Positions 29,152-37,983 of a stretch of 64,000 nucleotides of DNA are shown in pieces. This DNA comes from Falsiroseomonas algicola (lineage in GTDB: Bacteria; Pseudomonadota; Alphaproteobacteria; Acetobacterales; Acetobacteraceae), in NCBI RefSeq assembly GCF_011040385.1, contig NZ_JAAIKB010000005.1, positions 310,001 through 374,000 on the forward strand, read 5' to 3'. The translations under genes were made by a program, and so were the position numbers. Every line of letters begins with the position of its first letter. Within the stretch, counting starts at the first letter, position 1. A model generated the notes under the pieces. The model was not told the origin of the DNA, searched no databases, and saw only the letters and a list, made by a program, of their open reading frames with translations.

Positions 29152-30129
29152 GTGACCGATCCGACGTCGCCTTCCGCCACGCCCAACTTCCTGAACCATG
29201 ACCGGCCGCCCGTGCCGGACCTCGTCGTGCCCCGTGGCGTGCTGCCTTTCCACCTGGAGGAACGGCCCGTCCGTGGCCGCTTGGTGCGGCTCGGCGCGCT
29301 CGCCGATGCGCTGCTCGGCCGCCACAGCCAGCACCCCGCCGTGCTGAGGCTGATGGGGGAGGCGCTGGCCCTGACGGCGGCGCTGGCGACGGCGCTGAAG
29401 TTCAAGGGCTCCTTCAGCCTCCAGGCCAAGGGCGATGGCCCCGTCTCCATGCTGCTGGCGGATTGCACCGATGGCGGCGCGTTGCGCGGCACCGCCAAGG
29501 TGGATGCCGAAAGGCTGGACGCGCTGCTGGCGGAACACCCCCAGCCCAGCGCGAAGCAGTTGCTCGGCAAGGGGTACCTGGCCTTCACCTGCGACCAGGG
29601 CCCCGACATGGACCGCTACCAGGGCATCGTTGCGATCGAGGGCGAGAGCCTGGCGACCATGACCGGCGCCTATTTCGAGAATTCGGAGCAGTTGAAGAGC
29701 CAGGTCTGGCTCGCCTGCGGCCGCAGCCTGTCCGGCTGGCGGGCCAGCGCGCTGGTGATCGAGCGGGTGGCCGCCGATGGCGGCATCGGCGCCGCCGAGG
29801 ATTCGGAGGAGCATGAGGAGGCCTGGCGCACCGCCCAGGTCCTGGCCGGCACCATCACCCCCGCCGAATTGCTGGATGATGGCCTGACGCCAGACCAGCT
29901 GCTGCATCGCCTGTTCCATGCGGAGGGCTTGCAGGCCGACCGCGCCCGGGCGCTGTCCTATGGCTGCCGCTGCTCCCGCGCGCGCCTGGCCTCGGTGCTG
30001 GAGACCTTCGGCCAGGACGACCTGGACCACATGGCGGAAGCCGGGGCCATCACCATGACCTGCGAGTTCTGCGCGGTGGATTTCCGCTTCGAACGGGCGG
30101 AGGTCCGCGGCCAGGCTGGCCGGGCGTAG
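29152..30129 (+). CDS. hslO: Redox-regulated chaperone Hsp33
   Basis: A 325-residue cytoplasmic holdase activated by oxidation. The N-terminal substrate-binding domain includes FSLQAKGDGPVSMLLADCTDGG. The C-terminal redox switch has the zinc cysteines Cys272, Cys274 (GCRCS) and Cys304, Cys307 (CEFC). The start is GTG; no strong ribosome site is visible, and the first ~35 residues extend beyond the E. coli protein, as in other alphaproteobacteria. Spacing of 81 bases from the ileS operon suggests separate expression. Confidence 0.95.
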   Translation: MTDPTSPSATPNFLNHDRPPVPDLVVPRGVLPFHLEERPVRGRLVRLGALADALLGRHSQHPAVLRLMGEALALTAALATALKFKGSFSLQAKGDGPVSMLLADCTDGGALRGTAKVDAERLDALLAEHPQPSAKQLLGKGYLAFTCDQGPDMDRYQGIVAIEGESLATMTGAYFENSEQLKSQVWLACGRSLSGWRASALVIERVAADGGIGAAEDSEEHEEAWRTAQVLAGTITPAELLDDGLTPDQLLHRLFHAEGLQADRARALSYGCRCSRARLASVLETFGQDDLDHMAEAGAITMTCEFCAVDFRFERAEVRGQAGRA

Positions 30130-30200
30130 CGGGCGCGGTTGCCGACCGCGCGCGGCCCGTGTCTAGTCACCGCCGATTCCCGCCGGAGGCCCCGAACCCC

Positions 30201-30866
30201 ATGACGATGCGCCGGTCGCTGCTCAAGGCTCCGCTGCTGCTGCCCCTCGGCCTGGCCGCCTGTGGCGGGGACCCCGAGCCGGTCGCCCTGCCGCCGCTGG
30301 TCACGGGCTACCGGCACCTGACGCCGCTGCGCCTCAACGTGCTGGATATCGAGGTCGCGGAGCCCGCCCCCGGCGCCGTCCAGCTCTCCAACCCCGCCCC
30401 CGCGCTGCGGCCGGATGTGGAGATGCGGCGGATGGCGGATGAACGGCTGGTGCCCGTCGGCACCGAAGGCCAGGGCCGCTTCATCATCAGCCAGGCCCGC
30501 TTCACCCGCGAACGCCTGGCCGGCGGTGGCGGGCTCACCAGCCTCTTCGCCGGGGAGCCCGGGGAGCGCCTGACCTGCCAGCTGCTCGGACGGCTGGAGA
30601 TCCTCTCGCCCGAGGGCCGCCGCGTCGCCTTCGTGGAGGCTGAGGCCCGTCGCGGCCGTACCCTGCCCGATGGCGCCACCCCCGGCGCCCGCGCCCGCGC
30701 GGCGGAGGATGTGGTGCGGGAGGCGATGGACCAGCTCAATGTCGAGTTCGAGTTCCAGGTCCGGCGCACGCTCCGCGCCTGGCTGCAGGAAGCCGTGACC
30801 ACGCCCGCCGCGCCGGCGCCCGAGGCGGTGGAGCGCGAAGACCTCTCCGCCACGCAACGCCGCTGA
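30201..30866 (+). CDS. Lipoprotein of unknown function
   Basis: A 221-residue protein with the N-terminal RRSLLKAPLLLPLGLAACGG, an export signal with a lipobox LAAC. The mature part has a mixed alpha/beta pattern with FIISQARFTRERL and QLLGRLEILSPEGRRVAFVEAEARRG, suggesting an envelope lipoprotein with one compact domain and a C-terminal helix. No named family was recognised with confidence. GGAGG sits 12 bases before ATG 30201. The RidA gene follows 11 bases later and may be cotranscribed. Confidence 0.78.
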   Translation: MTMRRSLLKAPLLLPLGLAACGGDPEPVALPPLVTGYRHLTPLRLNVLDIEVAEPAPGAVQLSNPAPALRPDVEMRRMADERLVPVGTEGQGRFIISQARFTRERLAGGGGLTSLFAGEPGERLTCQLLGRLEILSPEGRRVAFVEAEARRGRTLPDGATPGARARAAEDVVREAMDQLNVEFEFQVRRTLRAWLQEAVTTPAAPAPEAVEREDLSATQRR

Positions 30867-30877
30867 GGAGCTGCCCG

Positions 30878-31264
30878 ATGCCCGTCACCTTCAGCAATCC
30901 CGAGGGCGTCCACGCCCCCGGCTCCCGCTACTCCCACGCCGCCCTGGTGGAAAGCGCGTCCCGCCGCCTGGTCATCTCCGGCCAGATCGGCGTGGCGCCG
31001 GATGGCAGCATCGCCTCGGGCGGGGAGGCGCAGATCGCCCAGGCGCTGGCCAATCTCGGCGCCATCCTGGCGGCCCATGGGATGGGCCCCGCCAACATCG
31101 TGAAGATGGGCGTCTTCCTCACCGACCGCGCCCTGATCGGCCCCTGGCGGGCGGAGCGGGAGAAGTTCCTCGGCACGCTGGCGCCGACCAGCACGCTGCT
31201 GGTCGTGGCGGGCCTCGCCGATCCGCGCTTCGTCTTTGAGGTGGAGGCGGAAGCCGTCGCCTAG
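30878..31264 (+). CDS. RidA/YjgF-family protein
   Basis: A 128-residue Rid protein, typical length. Segments LVISGQIGVAPDGS, QIAQALANLGAILAAHGMG and VVAGLADPRFVFEVEAEAVA match the family, which hydrolyses reactive enamine/imine intermediates. The position of the Arg that binds carboxylate in RidA proper reads DPRFVFEVE, so it may be retained. It ends four bases into the convergent octapeptide-repeat gene. A second, more divergent Rid protein is at 56408. Confidence 0.9.
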   Translation: MPVTFSNPEGVHAPGSRYSHAALVESASRRLVISGQIGVAPDGSIASGGEAQIAQALANLGAILAAHGMGPANIVKMGVFLTDRALIGPWRAEREKFLGTLAPTSTLLVVAGLADPRFVFEVEAEAVA

Positions 31265-34200
31265 CCGTACAAGGCCGCAAGCTGCGGCTCGCTGAACTGC
31301 TGCAGCTGCGCCTGGGTGAAGGCGGCGACCTGGCGGGCGCGGATGGCGGCCAGCTGCGCCGTCGTCACCGCCGCCAATTGGCCATTGTCCAGCGCCGCCA
31401 GCGTCCCGGGGCGCATCGCCGCGAAGGCCTCCGCGCCCAGCGCGCCGATATCGCCGGGCTCCAGCGCCTGGAGCTGCAGGGTGGTGAGCCCCGGCGTATC
31501 CTCCGACCCCAGCGCGGCCAGCGCGTCGGTCGTCAGTGACGCCACCTGCGCCGTGGTCAGCGCCGCGATCTGCGTCGTGGTCAGCGCCCTGAGCTGCGTG
31601 GTGGTCAGGGCGCCGAGCTGGTCGGTCGTCAGCGCCAGCACCTGCACGGTGCTCAGCCCGCCGATCTGCGCGGTGTCGAGCACGCCGATCTGCTCCGTCG
31701 TCAGCGCCCGCGTCGCGGAATAGCCGAGCGCGCCCAGCTGCGTGGCCGAGAGCGCGCCCAGCATCGCCGTCGTCAGCGCCCCGATCTGGGTGGAGCCGAG
31801 CCCCGCCATCTGCGTGCTGGTCAGCCCCGCGATGCGGGTGCCGAGCGCCGCCAGCGTGTCCGTCGTGAGCCCCGCGATGGCGCCGGAGCCCAGCGCAGGC
31901 AGGGCGGTGGAGGCGAGCGCCGTCGCGGCCTCGCTCCCCAGCGCCGCCATCTGGGTGGAGACGAGGCCGGAAAGCTGCGTGGTGCTCATGGCGCCAAGCC
32001 GCGCCGTGACGCTGGCGGCATCGATCCCGCCGATGGCGGCGGCCGACAGCGCGCCGAACTGCGTGGTGGTGAACGCTGCCACCTGGTCCGACGACAGCGC
32101 CGCCAGCGCGGCGGAGCCCAGCGCCGAGACCTGCCCGGTCGTCAATGCCCGCAACTGGGTGGTGCCGAGCCCCGCTACCACGGCGGGCTGCAAGCCGCCG
32201 ATCACCGCCGGCGCCAGCACCGCCAGCCGTGCCGTTCCCTGCGCCGCGACCGCGCCCGGCTGCAGCGCGGCACCCTGGGTGGAGGTCAGCGCCGCCAGGC
32301 CCTCGGTCGGCAGCGCCGCCAGGAAGCCGGCATTCAGCGCGCCGATCGCCTCCGTGGACAGGCCGCGGATGGTGGCGCTCGCCAGCGCGGCGAGGCCGGC
32401 GGTGCCGATCGCGGCCATGTCCTCCGCCGCCAGCGCGCCCGCCTGTCCGGCATTGAGCGCCGCGACCTGCGAGGTGGTCAGCGCCGCCAGATGCTCAGTC
32501 CCCAGTGCCGCCAGGGTCGCCGGGCGCAGCGCGGCGATGGCGCCGGTGGAGAAGGTGGCGAACTCCCCGGCGTCCAACGCCGCCACGGCCTCCGTCGTCA
32601 GGCCCGCCATGGCCTTGGTGGACAGTGCCGCCCATTGCGTGGTGGCGAAGCCGGCCAGCATGGTGGAGGTCAGCGCGGTCGCCTGGACGCGGGTCAGCGC
32701 GTTAAGCTGCGTCGTGCCGAGAGCGCCGATCCGGCCCGCATCCAGCGCCTCGATCTGGGAGGCGGTGAGGGCGCCGATCTGCGCGGTGGAGAGCGTCGCG
32801 AAGCGGGCGGCCGAGAGGGTCGCGAGCCGGGTCGGCAGCACGCCCGACAGCGCCGCGGGCGTCAGCGCGGCCAGGCCGGTGGTGCCGAGCGTGTCCAGCG
32901 CCTCCGTCGTCAGCGCAGCGCCCTGGGCGGCGGTGAGCCCGCCGATCTGCGTCGTCGTCAGCGCGGCGAGCTGCGTCGTGGCCAGCGCGGCGATGGCGGT
33001 GGCGGACAGCGCCGCGACCTGCGGCCGGCCGAGCGCCGACAGGCCGGCGGTGCCCAGCGCCGCGACGCCCTGGCTCGACAACCCCGCAATGCTCTCGGTG
33101 GAGATCGCCGCGACCTGCGTCGTGGTGAGCGCCGCGATGGCGGTGGTGCCGAGCGCCGCCATCTGGGCGGAGCCGAGGCCCGAGAATTGCCGCGGCAGCA
33201 GTCCCGCCAGCTGCGTCGTCGTCAGCGCCGCCAGCGTGGTGGGCGGGATGCCGCCGAAGGCGCTGGCGGAGAGCCCGTCCAGCGCATCCACGCTCAGCCC
33301 CTGCACCGCCGCGGTCGAAAGCCCAGCCAGCGCGGCGGAGCCCAGCATCGCCACCTGGCCGGCACTCAGCGCGGCCAGGCCGGTGGAGCCGAGTGCAGCG
33401 GTCTGGGTCGAGCCCAGCGCGCGAAGCTGCGGCAGGCGGAGCGCGGCCAGCGCCTCCGTCCCCAGCGCGGCGAAGGCGTCGGAGGAGAGGGCGGCGAGCG
33501 CGGTCGGGGGCAGCGCCGCGACCTGGTCGGGCCGCAGCGCGGCGATGGCGGTCGTGGACAGCGACCCCAGCTGCGCCCCGCGCAGCGCCGCCATCTGGGT
33601 GCTGGTGAGGGCACGCAGCTGGTCGGTGGACAGCGCGGCCAGGTCCTCCGCCCCAAGTCCCGAGACGCCGGCGGCGGAGAGGGCCGCAAGCTGCGTCGTC
33701 TCCAGCGACGCCACCTCCGCCGCCGTCAGCGCCTCCACCTGCGCGCGGCCGAGCGCGCGCAGTTGCGTCGTGGAGAGTGCATCGAGGTCCGCGCTGTCCA
33801 GCGCCGCCACCTGCGCCACCGTCAGCAGCGCCATGGCGGAGGCGCTGATGGCGGCGAGCTGCGCGCCGGAGAAGTCTGCCACATCCTCCGCCGCGATGGA
33901 CGCGATCTGGCGCCCGTCCATCGCCGCGATCTGGGTGGAGGACAGCGCCGCCAGGGCGTCGTCCGACAGGCGGGCGACGGCGGTGGCGCGCAGCCCGGCG
34001 ACCGCGGCGGGGGAGAGGGCGGCGACCTGCGCCGTGCCCAGTGCCGCGACCTGGGCGGGCTTGAGGGCCGCGACCTGCTGGCGCGTCAGGCTGCCGATCT
34101 GCGCCGTGGACAGCGCCGCCACCTGCTCCGTCCGCAGCGCGGCGATGTTCGCCGTCGGCATCGCCGCCAGCGCCGTGGCGCCGAGGGCGCCGATCGCCTC

Positions 34201-34674
34201 CGTGCTCAGCGCTGCCGCCGCGGTGGGGCGCAGCGCCGCAACCTGCGTGGCGCCGAGCGCCCCCGCCTGGGCGGCGGAGAGCCCCGCGACCTGGAGGGGC
34301 GAAAGCGTGGCGATGCCGGCCGGCGCCAGGGCGCGCATCTGCGCCGCGCCGAGCACGGCAAGCTGGCTGGAATCGAGCGCGCCGACCGTCCGCGCCTGCA
34401 GCGCGGCGATGCCCGCGGTGCCGAAGGCCGCGAGCTGCGCGCTGCCCAGCGCCGGCGCCTGGGTGGAGGACAGGCCGGACCAGGCGCGGCCGGGGATCTT
34501 GCCGATCGCCTCCGGCGTGAAGGCGGCCAGCTGGTCCGCCCGCAGCGCGGCGATGGCCTGCGGCGTCATGCGCGCCAGTAAGGCGTCGCCAAGCCCCGCG
34601 ATCTGCTCGGGCGTCAGCGTGTTGATCGTCACGGTCTGCCCGGCAGCGCGCAGCGTGACCGATGTGACCTGCAT
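31261..34674 (-). CDS. Giant octapeptide-repeat protein, function unknown
   Basis: A 1,137-residue protein. After ~19 residues (MQVTSVTLRAAGQTVTINT) it is an almost uninterrupted array of an eight-residue repeat, consensus L-[ST]-[ST]-x-Q-[ILV]-x-[AG], about 139 copies to the C-terminus (ending ALYG). Position 1 is nearly always Leu/Ile/Met/Phe and position 6 aliphatic. I see two register breaks: a four-residue insert (RLGA, about 250 residues from the end) and one seven-residue unit. There is no signal peptide, no membrane segment and no Cys. The period implies a solenoid; S/T-x-x-Q is a typical helix cap, so very short helices are plausible, but a beta-solenoid cannot be excluded. A GTG at 34701 is an alternative start. 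The family was not recognised. Confidence 0.85.
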   Translation of the reverse strand: MQVTSVTLRAAGQTVTINTLTPEQIAGLGDALLARMTPQAIAALRADQLAAFTPEAIGKIPGRAWSGLSSTQAPALGSAQLAAFGTAGIAALQARTVGALDSSQLAVLGAAQMRALAPAGIATLSPLQVAGLSAAQAGALGATQVAALRPTAAAALSTEAIGALGATALAAMPTANIAALRTEQVAALSTAQIGSLTRQQVAALKPAQVAALGTAQVAALSPAAVAGLRATAVARLSDDALAALSSTQIAAMDGRQIASIAAEDVADFSGAQLAAISASAMALLTVAQVAALDSADLDALSTTQLRALGRAQVEALTAAEVASLETTQLAALSAAGVSGLGAEDLAALSTDQLRALTSTQMAALRGAQLGSLSTTAIAALRPDQVAALPPTALAALSSDAFAALGTEALAALRLPQLRALGSTQTAALGSTGLAALSAGQVAMLGSAALAGLSTAAVQGLSVDALDGLSASAFGGIPPTTLAALTTTQLAGLLPRQFSGLGSAQMAALGTTAIAALTTTQVAAISTESIAGLSSQGVAALGTAGLSALGRPQVAALSATAIAALATTQLAALTTTQIGGLTAAQGAALTTEALDTLGTTGLAALTPAALSGVLPTRLATLSAARFATLSTAQIGALTASQIEALDAGRIGALGTTQLNALTRVQATALTSTMLAGFATTQWAALSTKAMAGLTTEAVAALDAGEFATFSTGAIAALRPATLAALGTEHLAALTTSQVAALNAGQAGALAAEDMAAIGTAGLAALASATIRGLSTEAIGALNAGFLAALPTEGLAALTSTQGAALQPGAVAAQGTARLAVLAPAVIGGLQPAVVAGLGTTQLRALTTGQVSALGSAALAALSSDQVAAFTTTQFGALSAAAIGGIDAASVTARLGAMSTTQLSGLVSTQMAALGSEAATALASTALPALGSGAIAGLTTDTLAALGTRIAGLTSTQMAGLGSTQIGALTTAMLGALSATQLGALGYSATRALTTEQIGVLDTAQIGGLSTVQVLALTTDQLGALTTTQLRALTTTQIAALTTAQVASLTTDALAALGSEDTPGLTTLQLQALEPGDIGALGAEAFAAMRPGTLAALDNGQLAAVTTAQLAAIRARQVAAFTQAQLQQFSEPQLAALYG

Positions 34675-34802
34675 CCCCTTCGTCCCTGGAGCGTGCTTCA
34701 CGCGGCCGGCCAGTCTGCCGTGGCAATGGTAAAGATTCCGCCGATGGAAGCCCGGCTGATCCGGGTCTAGGCTCGCGGTCCAAGAAGGGTGGAGGAAGCG
34801 CG

Positions 34803-35777
34803 ATGCGGCGAAGGACCGTGCTCGGGGCCATGGCGTCGGCCCTGGCGAGCCCCGCTTTGGCCCAGCCGCGCTGGCCGGACCGGCCGATCCGCCTGGTGGT
34901 CCCCTTCGTCGCCGGCTCCTCCACCGACCTCATCGCCCGCATCGTCGCGGCCAGGCTCTCCGAATTGCTGGGGGAGCGGATGGTGGTGGACAACCGTGCG
35001 GGGGCGGGCGGGCTGATCGCGGCGCAGACCGTGGCGCGGGCGGCGCCGGATGGGCTGACGCTCTACTTCGGCGGATCGACGCTGATCGGCAATGCGTCGC
35101 TGCATCGCGACCCCGGCTACGACCCGGTGGCGGATTTCACCCCGATCGTGAACATCGTGGAGAACCCGGCCCTGCTGGTGGTGAAGCGCGATGCTCCCTG
35201 GCGGGATGCGGCCGCGCTGGCGGCGGCGATGCGGGAGAGGGCGGCGGCGGGGCGGCCCCTCACCTACGGATCGGGCGGCGTCGGCACGCCTGCGCACCTG
35301 GCCGCGGCGGCGCTGGCGACGCTGGCGGGCACCCAGGCGCTGCACGTGCCCTATCGCGGCGCCAACCAGGCCGTGCTGGCGCTGGAACAGGGGGAGGTGG
35401 ATTTCACCTACGCCATCATCGGCATCGCACTCCCCCAGGTCCGCGCCGGCAATTTCCGGCCGCTGATGGTGACGGGCGCCCGCCGCGCTTCCTCCCTGCC
35501 CGAGGTGCCGACCTTCGGGGAGGCGATCGCCGATGGCCCGGTCGTCACCACCTGGTCGGCGCTGTCCGGCCCCGCCGGCCTGCCCGCCCATGCGGTCGCG
35601 ACGCTGCATCAGGCGGTGCACCGCGCCGCCCGCGACGCGCCCTTCGTGGAGGCGCTGACCCGCGACGGCGGGGAGATGGTACTGAGCGAAAGCCCGCAGG
35701 CCTTCGCCGCCTTCTGGCGCGACCAGCGGCGCGTGCTGTCGGAACTGGTGACCATGACGGGGGCGCGGGTGGAATGA
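34803..35777 (+). CDS. Bug/TctC-family substrate-binding protein
   Basis: A 324-residue periplasmic binding protein. The signal peptide is MRRRTVLGAMASALASPALAQ, then WPDRPIRLVVPF, NRAGAGGLIAAQ, ARAAPDGLTLY and LHVPYRGANQAVLAL. The start has GGAGGAAGCG before it. The last four bases overlap the next gene (ATGA), pairing the binding protein with an M28-like peptidase, an unusual partner. No TctA/TctB permease is nearby. Confidence 0.93.
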   Translation: MRRRTVLGAMASALASPALAQPRWPDRPIRLVVPFVAGSSTDLIARIVAARLSELLGERMVVDNRAGAGGLIAAQTVARAAPDGLTLYFGGSTLIGNASLHRDPGYDPVADFTPIVNIVENPALLVVKRDAPWRDAAALAAAMRERAAAGRPLTYGSGGVGTPAHLAAAALATLAGTQALHVPYRGANQAVLALEQGEVDFTYAIIGIALPQVRAGNFRPLMVTGARRASSLPEVPTFGEAIADGPVVTTWSALSGPAGLPAHAVATLHQAVHRAARDAPFVEALTRDGGEMVLSESPQAFAAFWRDQRRVLSELVTMTGARVE

Positions 35778-36913
35778 GCATTCGGGACCGGATCGCCGCG
35801 CGATTCCAGGCCTATGACGGGCTCGGCACGCTTCGCGCGACCACGCCGGATGACCTGCCCGCCGCGCGCTGGCTGGCCGGGGAGGCCGGGCGGGCGGGCC
35901 TGGCAACCGTCGCCATCCCGCGCCTGGTGGTGAAGGCCGCGCGCGCCGAATGGGCGGGCGGCGTCGTGGAGGGGCTTCCCCTGTTCGATGGCGGGCTGAC
36001 CGGGCCCGGCGGCGTCGAGGGCCGCTTCGGCGCCATCGACGATGCCGCCGCGACCATCGGCTTCCTGGAGATCCACCCCGGCGCGGCGTCACTCAAGAAG
36101 ATGCCCTTCGAGCGGCAGCGGCGCGAATCCCGCCACGCGGCGCTGGTGCTGGCGCCGCGCACGCTGACGGATGGGCTGGCGCCGCTGAACGCGCCGAACT
36201 TCCTGGCCCCCTTCGGCCCACCCGTGCTGCAGGTGGCGGGGCATGAGGCCGGGCGTCTTGCCGCCCTGGCCGCCAGCGGCGCGCCCATCCGCGTGACGCT
36301 GGACGCGGCGCGGGAGGAGGGGGCGAGCGCCAATGTGGTGGCGGAGGTGGCCGGCCCGCCGGCGGCGCCGCTCGTGGTCATGACGCCGCGCACCTCCTGG
36401 TGGACGAGCCTCAGCGAACGCGCGGGTGGTATCCTCGCCTGGCTGGAGGCGCTGCAGGCCGTGCGCGCGGCGGGCGAGCTGGCGCGACCCGTGCGCTTCG
36501 CCGCGACCTGCGGGCATGAACTCGGCCATCTCGGCCTGAATGCCTGGCTGGCCGCGTCACCGGGGCTGGTGGAGCAGGCGTCGGTCTTCCTGCATCTCGG
36601 CGCCAATCTGGGCGCGGCGGGCGATGCGCGGCTGACGGTGCGGAGCAACGTGCCGGGTCTCTCGGCCCGCGCCGCCATGGCGCTGGCCCATGCCGGCTAC
36701 CCTGCCGCAATGATCGAGCAGGCGCCCGGTGAGACCGCCAACGGGGAGGCGCATGACATCCTGGTCCGGGGCGGGCGCTTCCTGTCGCTGATCGGCGCCA
36801 ATCCGCGCTTCCACGCGCCCGAGGATCGGTGGCCGCATAGCGTGGACGTGCCTCATGCGGCTGCCATCGCGGAGGCTGTCGCGCGGCTGACTGTGGAACT
36901 GGCGACGAGCTGA
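35774..36913 (+). CDS. M28-like peptidase homologue with altered metal-site motifs
   Basis: A 379-residue protein. The layout is that of M28 peptidases with an inserted protease-associated region (about 60-195): the core resumes with NVVAEVAGPPAAPLVVMTP, then a helix and CGHELGHLGLNAWL. In canonical M28 enzymes the first strand ends in H-x-D and the next motif is an acidic pair; here they read TPRTSW and GHELGH. The last expected His is in NPRFHAPEDRW. It may bind metal differently or be a non-hydrolytic homologue. No signal peptide is visible. It is translationally coupled to the Bug protein. Confidence 0.7.
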   Translation: MSIRDRIAARFQAYDGLGTLRATTPDDLPAARWLAGEAGRAGLATVAIPRLVVKAARAEWAGGVVEGLPLFDGGLTGPGGVEGRFGAIDDAAATIGFLEIHPGAASLKKMPFERQRRESRHAALVLAPRTLTDGLAPLNAPNFLAPFGPPVLQVAGHEAGRLAALAASGAPIRVTLDAAREEGASANVVAEVAGPPAAPLVVMTPRTSWWTSLSERAGGILAWLEALQAVRAAGELARPVRFAATCGHELGHLGLNAWLAASPGLVEQASVFLHLGANLGAAGDARLTVRSNVPGLSARAAMALAHAGYPAAMIEQAPGETANGEAHDILVRGGRFLSLIGANPRFHAPEDRWPHSVDVPHAAAIAEAVARLTVELATS

Positions 36914-36920
36914 AGACAGA

Positions 36921-36955
36921 AAAGGCGACCGGGCCGTGATGGCCTGGTCGCCTTT
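36921..36955. terminator. Bidirectional rho-independent terminator between the M28-like gene and folE
   Basis: AAAGGCGACC-G-GGCC pairs across GTGAT with GGCC-T-GGTCGCCTTT. The A-run on one side and T-run on the other allow it to end both convergent transcripts. Confidence 0.85.
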
Positions 36956-36987
36956 CGCGTGGCTCCGGCGCGCAAGGCGCCGCCGGG

Positions 36988-37626
36988 TCAGCCCTCCGCG
37001 CCGAGGCGCGGGGAGCCGATCATCGCCAGGAACTCACGGCGCGTGGACGGATCGTCCCGGAAGGCGCCGAGCATGCGGGACGTCACCATGCTGACGCCGG
37101 GCTTGTGGATGCCGCGCGTCGTCATGCACTGGTGCTGCGCCTCGATCACCACGGCGACGCCCTTGGGCTTCAGCACCGTCTCGATCGTGTTGGCCACCTG
37201 CGCCGTCAGCTTCTCCTGGATCTGCAGGCGCTTGGCATAGGCTTCCAGCACGCGGGCGAGCTTGGAGATGCCGACGACGCGGCCATCCGGGATGTAGGCG
37301 ATATGCGCGCGGCCGATGATCGGCACCAGGTGGTGCTCGCAATGCGATTCCAGCCGGATGTCGCGCAGCACGACCATCTCGTCATAGCCGTCCGTCTCCT
37401 CGAAGGAACGGGCGAGCAGCTCGACCGGATCGGTGGCGTAGCCGCCGAAGAACTCCTCATAGGCGCGGGCGACGCGGGCGGGGGTATCGACCAGCCCTTC
37501 ACGGTTCGGGTCGTCGCCGGCCCAGAGCAGCAGGGTACGGACGGCAGCTTCCGCCTCCTCCCGCGTCGGGCGTTGGAGGGTGGAGGCCTGGGGGGCGGCG
37601 ATGCTGGCGGGCGTCTGGATGTTCAC
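36988..37626 (-). CDS. folE: GTP cyclohydrolase I
   Basis: A 212-residue enzyme converting GTP to dihydroneopterin triphosphate, the first step of folate synthesis. The zinc ligands Cys96 and His99 (SHCEHH) and Cys167 (QHQCMTTRG) are present, with GVAVVIEA and the [20 protein letters not shown] helix. GTG 37626 is chosen because AGGA lies about ten bases upstream and the protein then begins near the expected point; the frame runs 42 codons further but that part is Arg-rich and unlike FolE. Confidence 0.96.
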   Translation of the reverse strand: MNIQTPASIAAPQASTLQRPTREEAEAAVRTLLLWAGDDPNREGLVDTPARVARAYEEFFGGYATDPVELLARSFEETDGYDEMVVLRDIRLESHCEHHLVPIIGRAHIAYIPDGRVVGISKLARVLEAYAKRLQIQEKLTAQVANTIETVLKPKGVAVVIEAQHQCMTTRGIHKPGVSMVTSRMLGAFRDDPSTRREFLAMIGSPRLGAEG

Positions 37627-37837
37627 GGTCTTGGTTCCTGATGGCGTCTGGATGCGGCGGTAGTCTTGTCGCGCCGCCGCGTCACGGCGCCTTCCTCTGC
37701 AGGCCAGATGGGGCGCGTCCGGGATCGCGCAATAGTGGGTGGAATGTCGCATGCCGCCCCCGCGTAGCGGGCATGGAAGTTCATATCAGCGGCCCTGCGG
37801 TGCCACCTGCGGCCGGCAACGCCAGCCGAGGCCGCGA

Positions 37838-37880
37838 CGGGTGCCCATGCGCGTTGCTTCGCAATGTGCATGGGCACCCG
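37838..37880 (+). repeat. Long intergenic hairpin, 20-bp stem with triloop
   Basis: The left arm (37838-37857, starting CGGGTGCCCATGC) pairs with the right arm (37861-37880, GCATGGGCACCCG at its end) around the loop TTC. All 20 positions pair in plus-strand RNA, two as G-U. On the minus strand those two would be mismatches, so if it works as RNA the plus strand is the better fit. No T-run follows. Confidence 0.65.
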
Positions 37881-37904
37881 GAATGCGGCCCGCGGCAAGT
37901 GCGT

Positions 37905-37930
37905 CACGCCGAAGGCGTGCCTCCGGCACG
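37905..37930. repeat. Two mutually exclusive triloop hairpins
   Basis: CACGCC-GAA-GGCGTG (37905-37919) and CGTGCC-TCC-GGCACG (37916-37930) share four bases, so only one can form at a time. They lie 25 bases after the 20-bp hairpin. Confidence 0.5.
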
Positions 37931-37983
37931 ACGCTTGAGGGCACCGATATATACCGACAGGTCGCTGCAAGCGGCCGTTGGTG

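Larger units (their letters stand above)
37627..37983. other. 357-base gap upstream of folE, with palindromes
   Basis: No gene is supported. It carries the folE leader on the minus strand and, further upstream, a 20-bp hairpin (37838-37880) and two overlapping triloop hairpins (37905-37930). An A/T-rich TATATA patch lies at about 37949. No riboswitch class was recognised. Confidence 0.65.

Noticed and set aside
31742-34732. Long plus-strand open frames (996 and 696 residues) opposite the octapeptide gene
   Set aside because: They are antisense shadows of the 24-bp repeat; their compositions (Ser/Ala/Val or Arg/Gly) are unlike real proteins and they have no proper start.
37627-37983. A folate/THF or preQ1 riboswitch upstream of folE
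   Set aside because: No conserved core of these classes could be matched on the minus strand.
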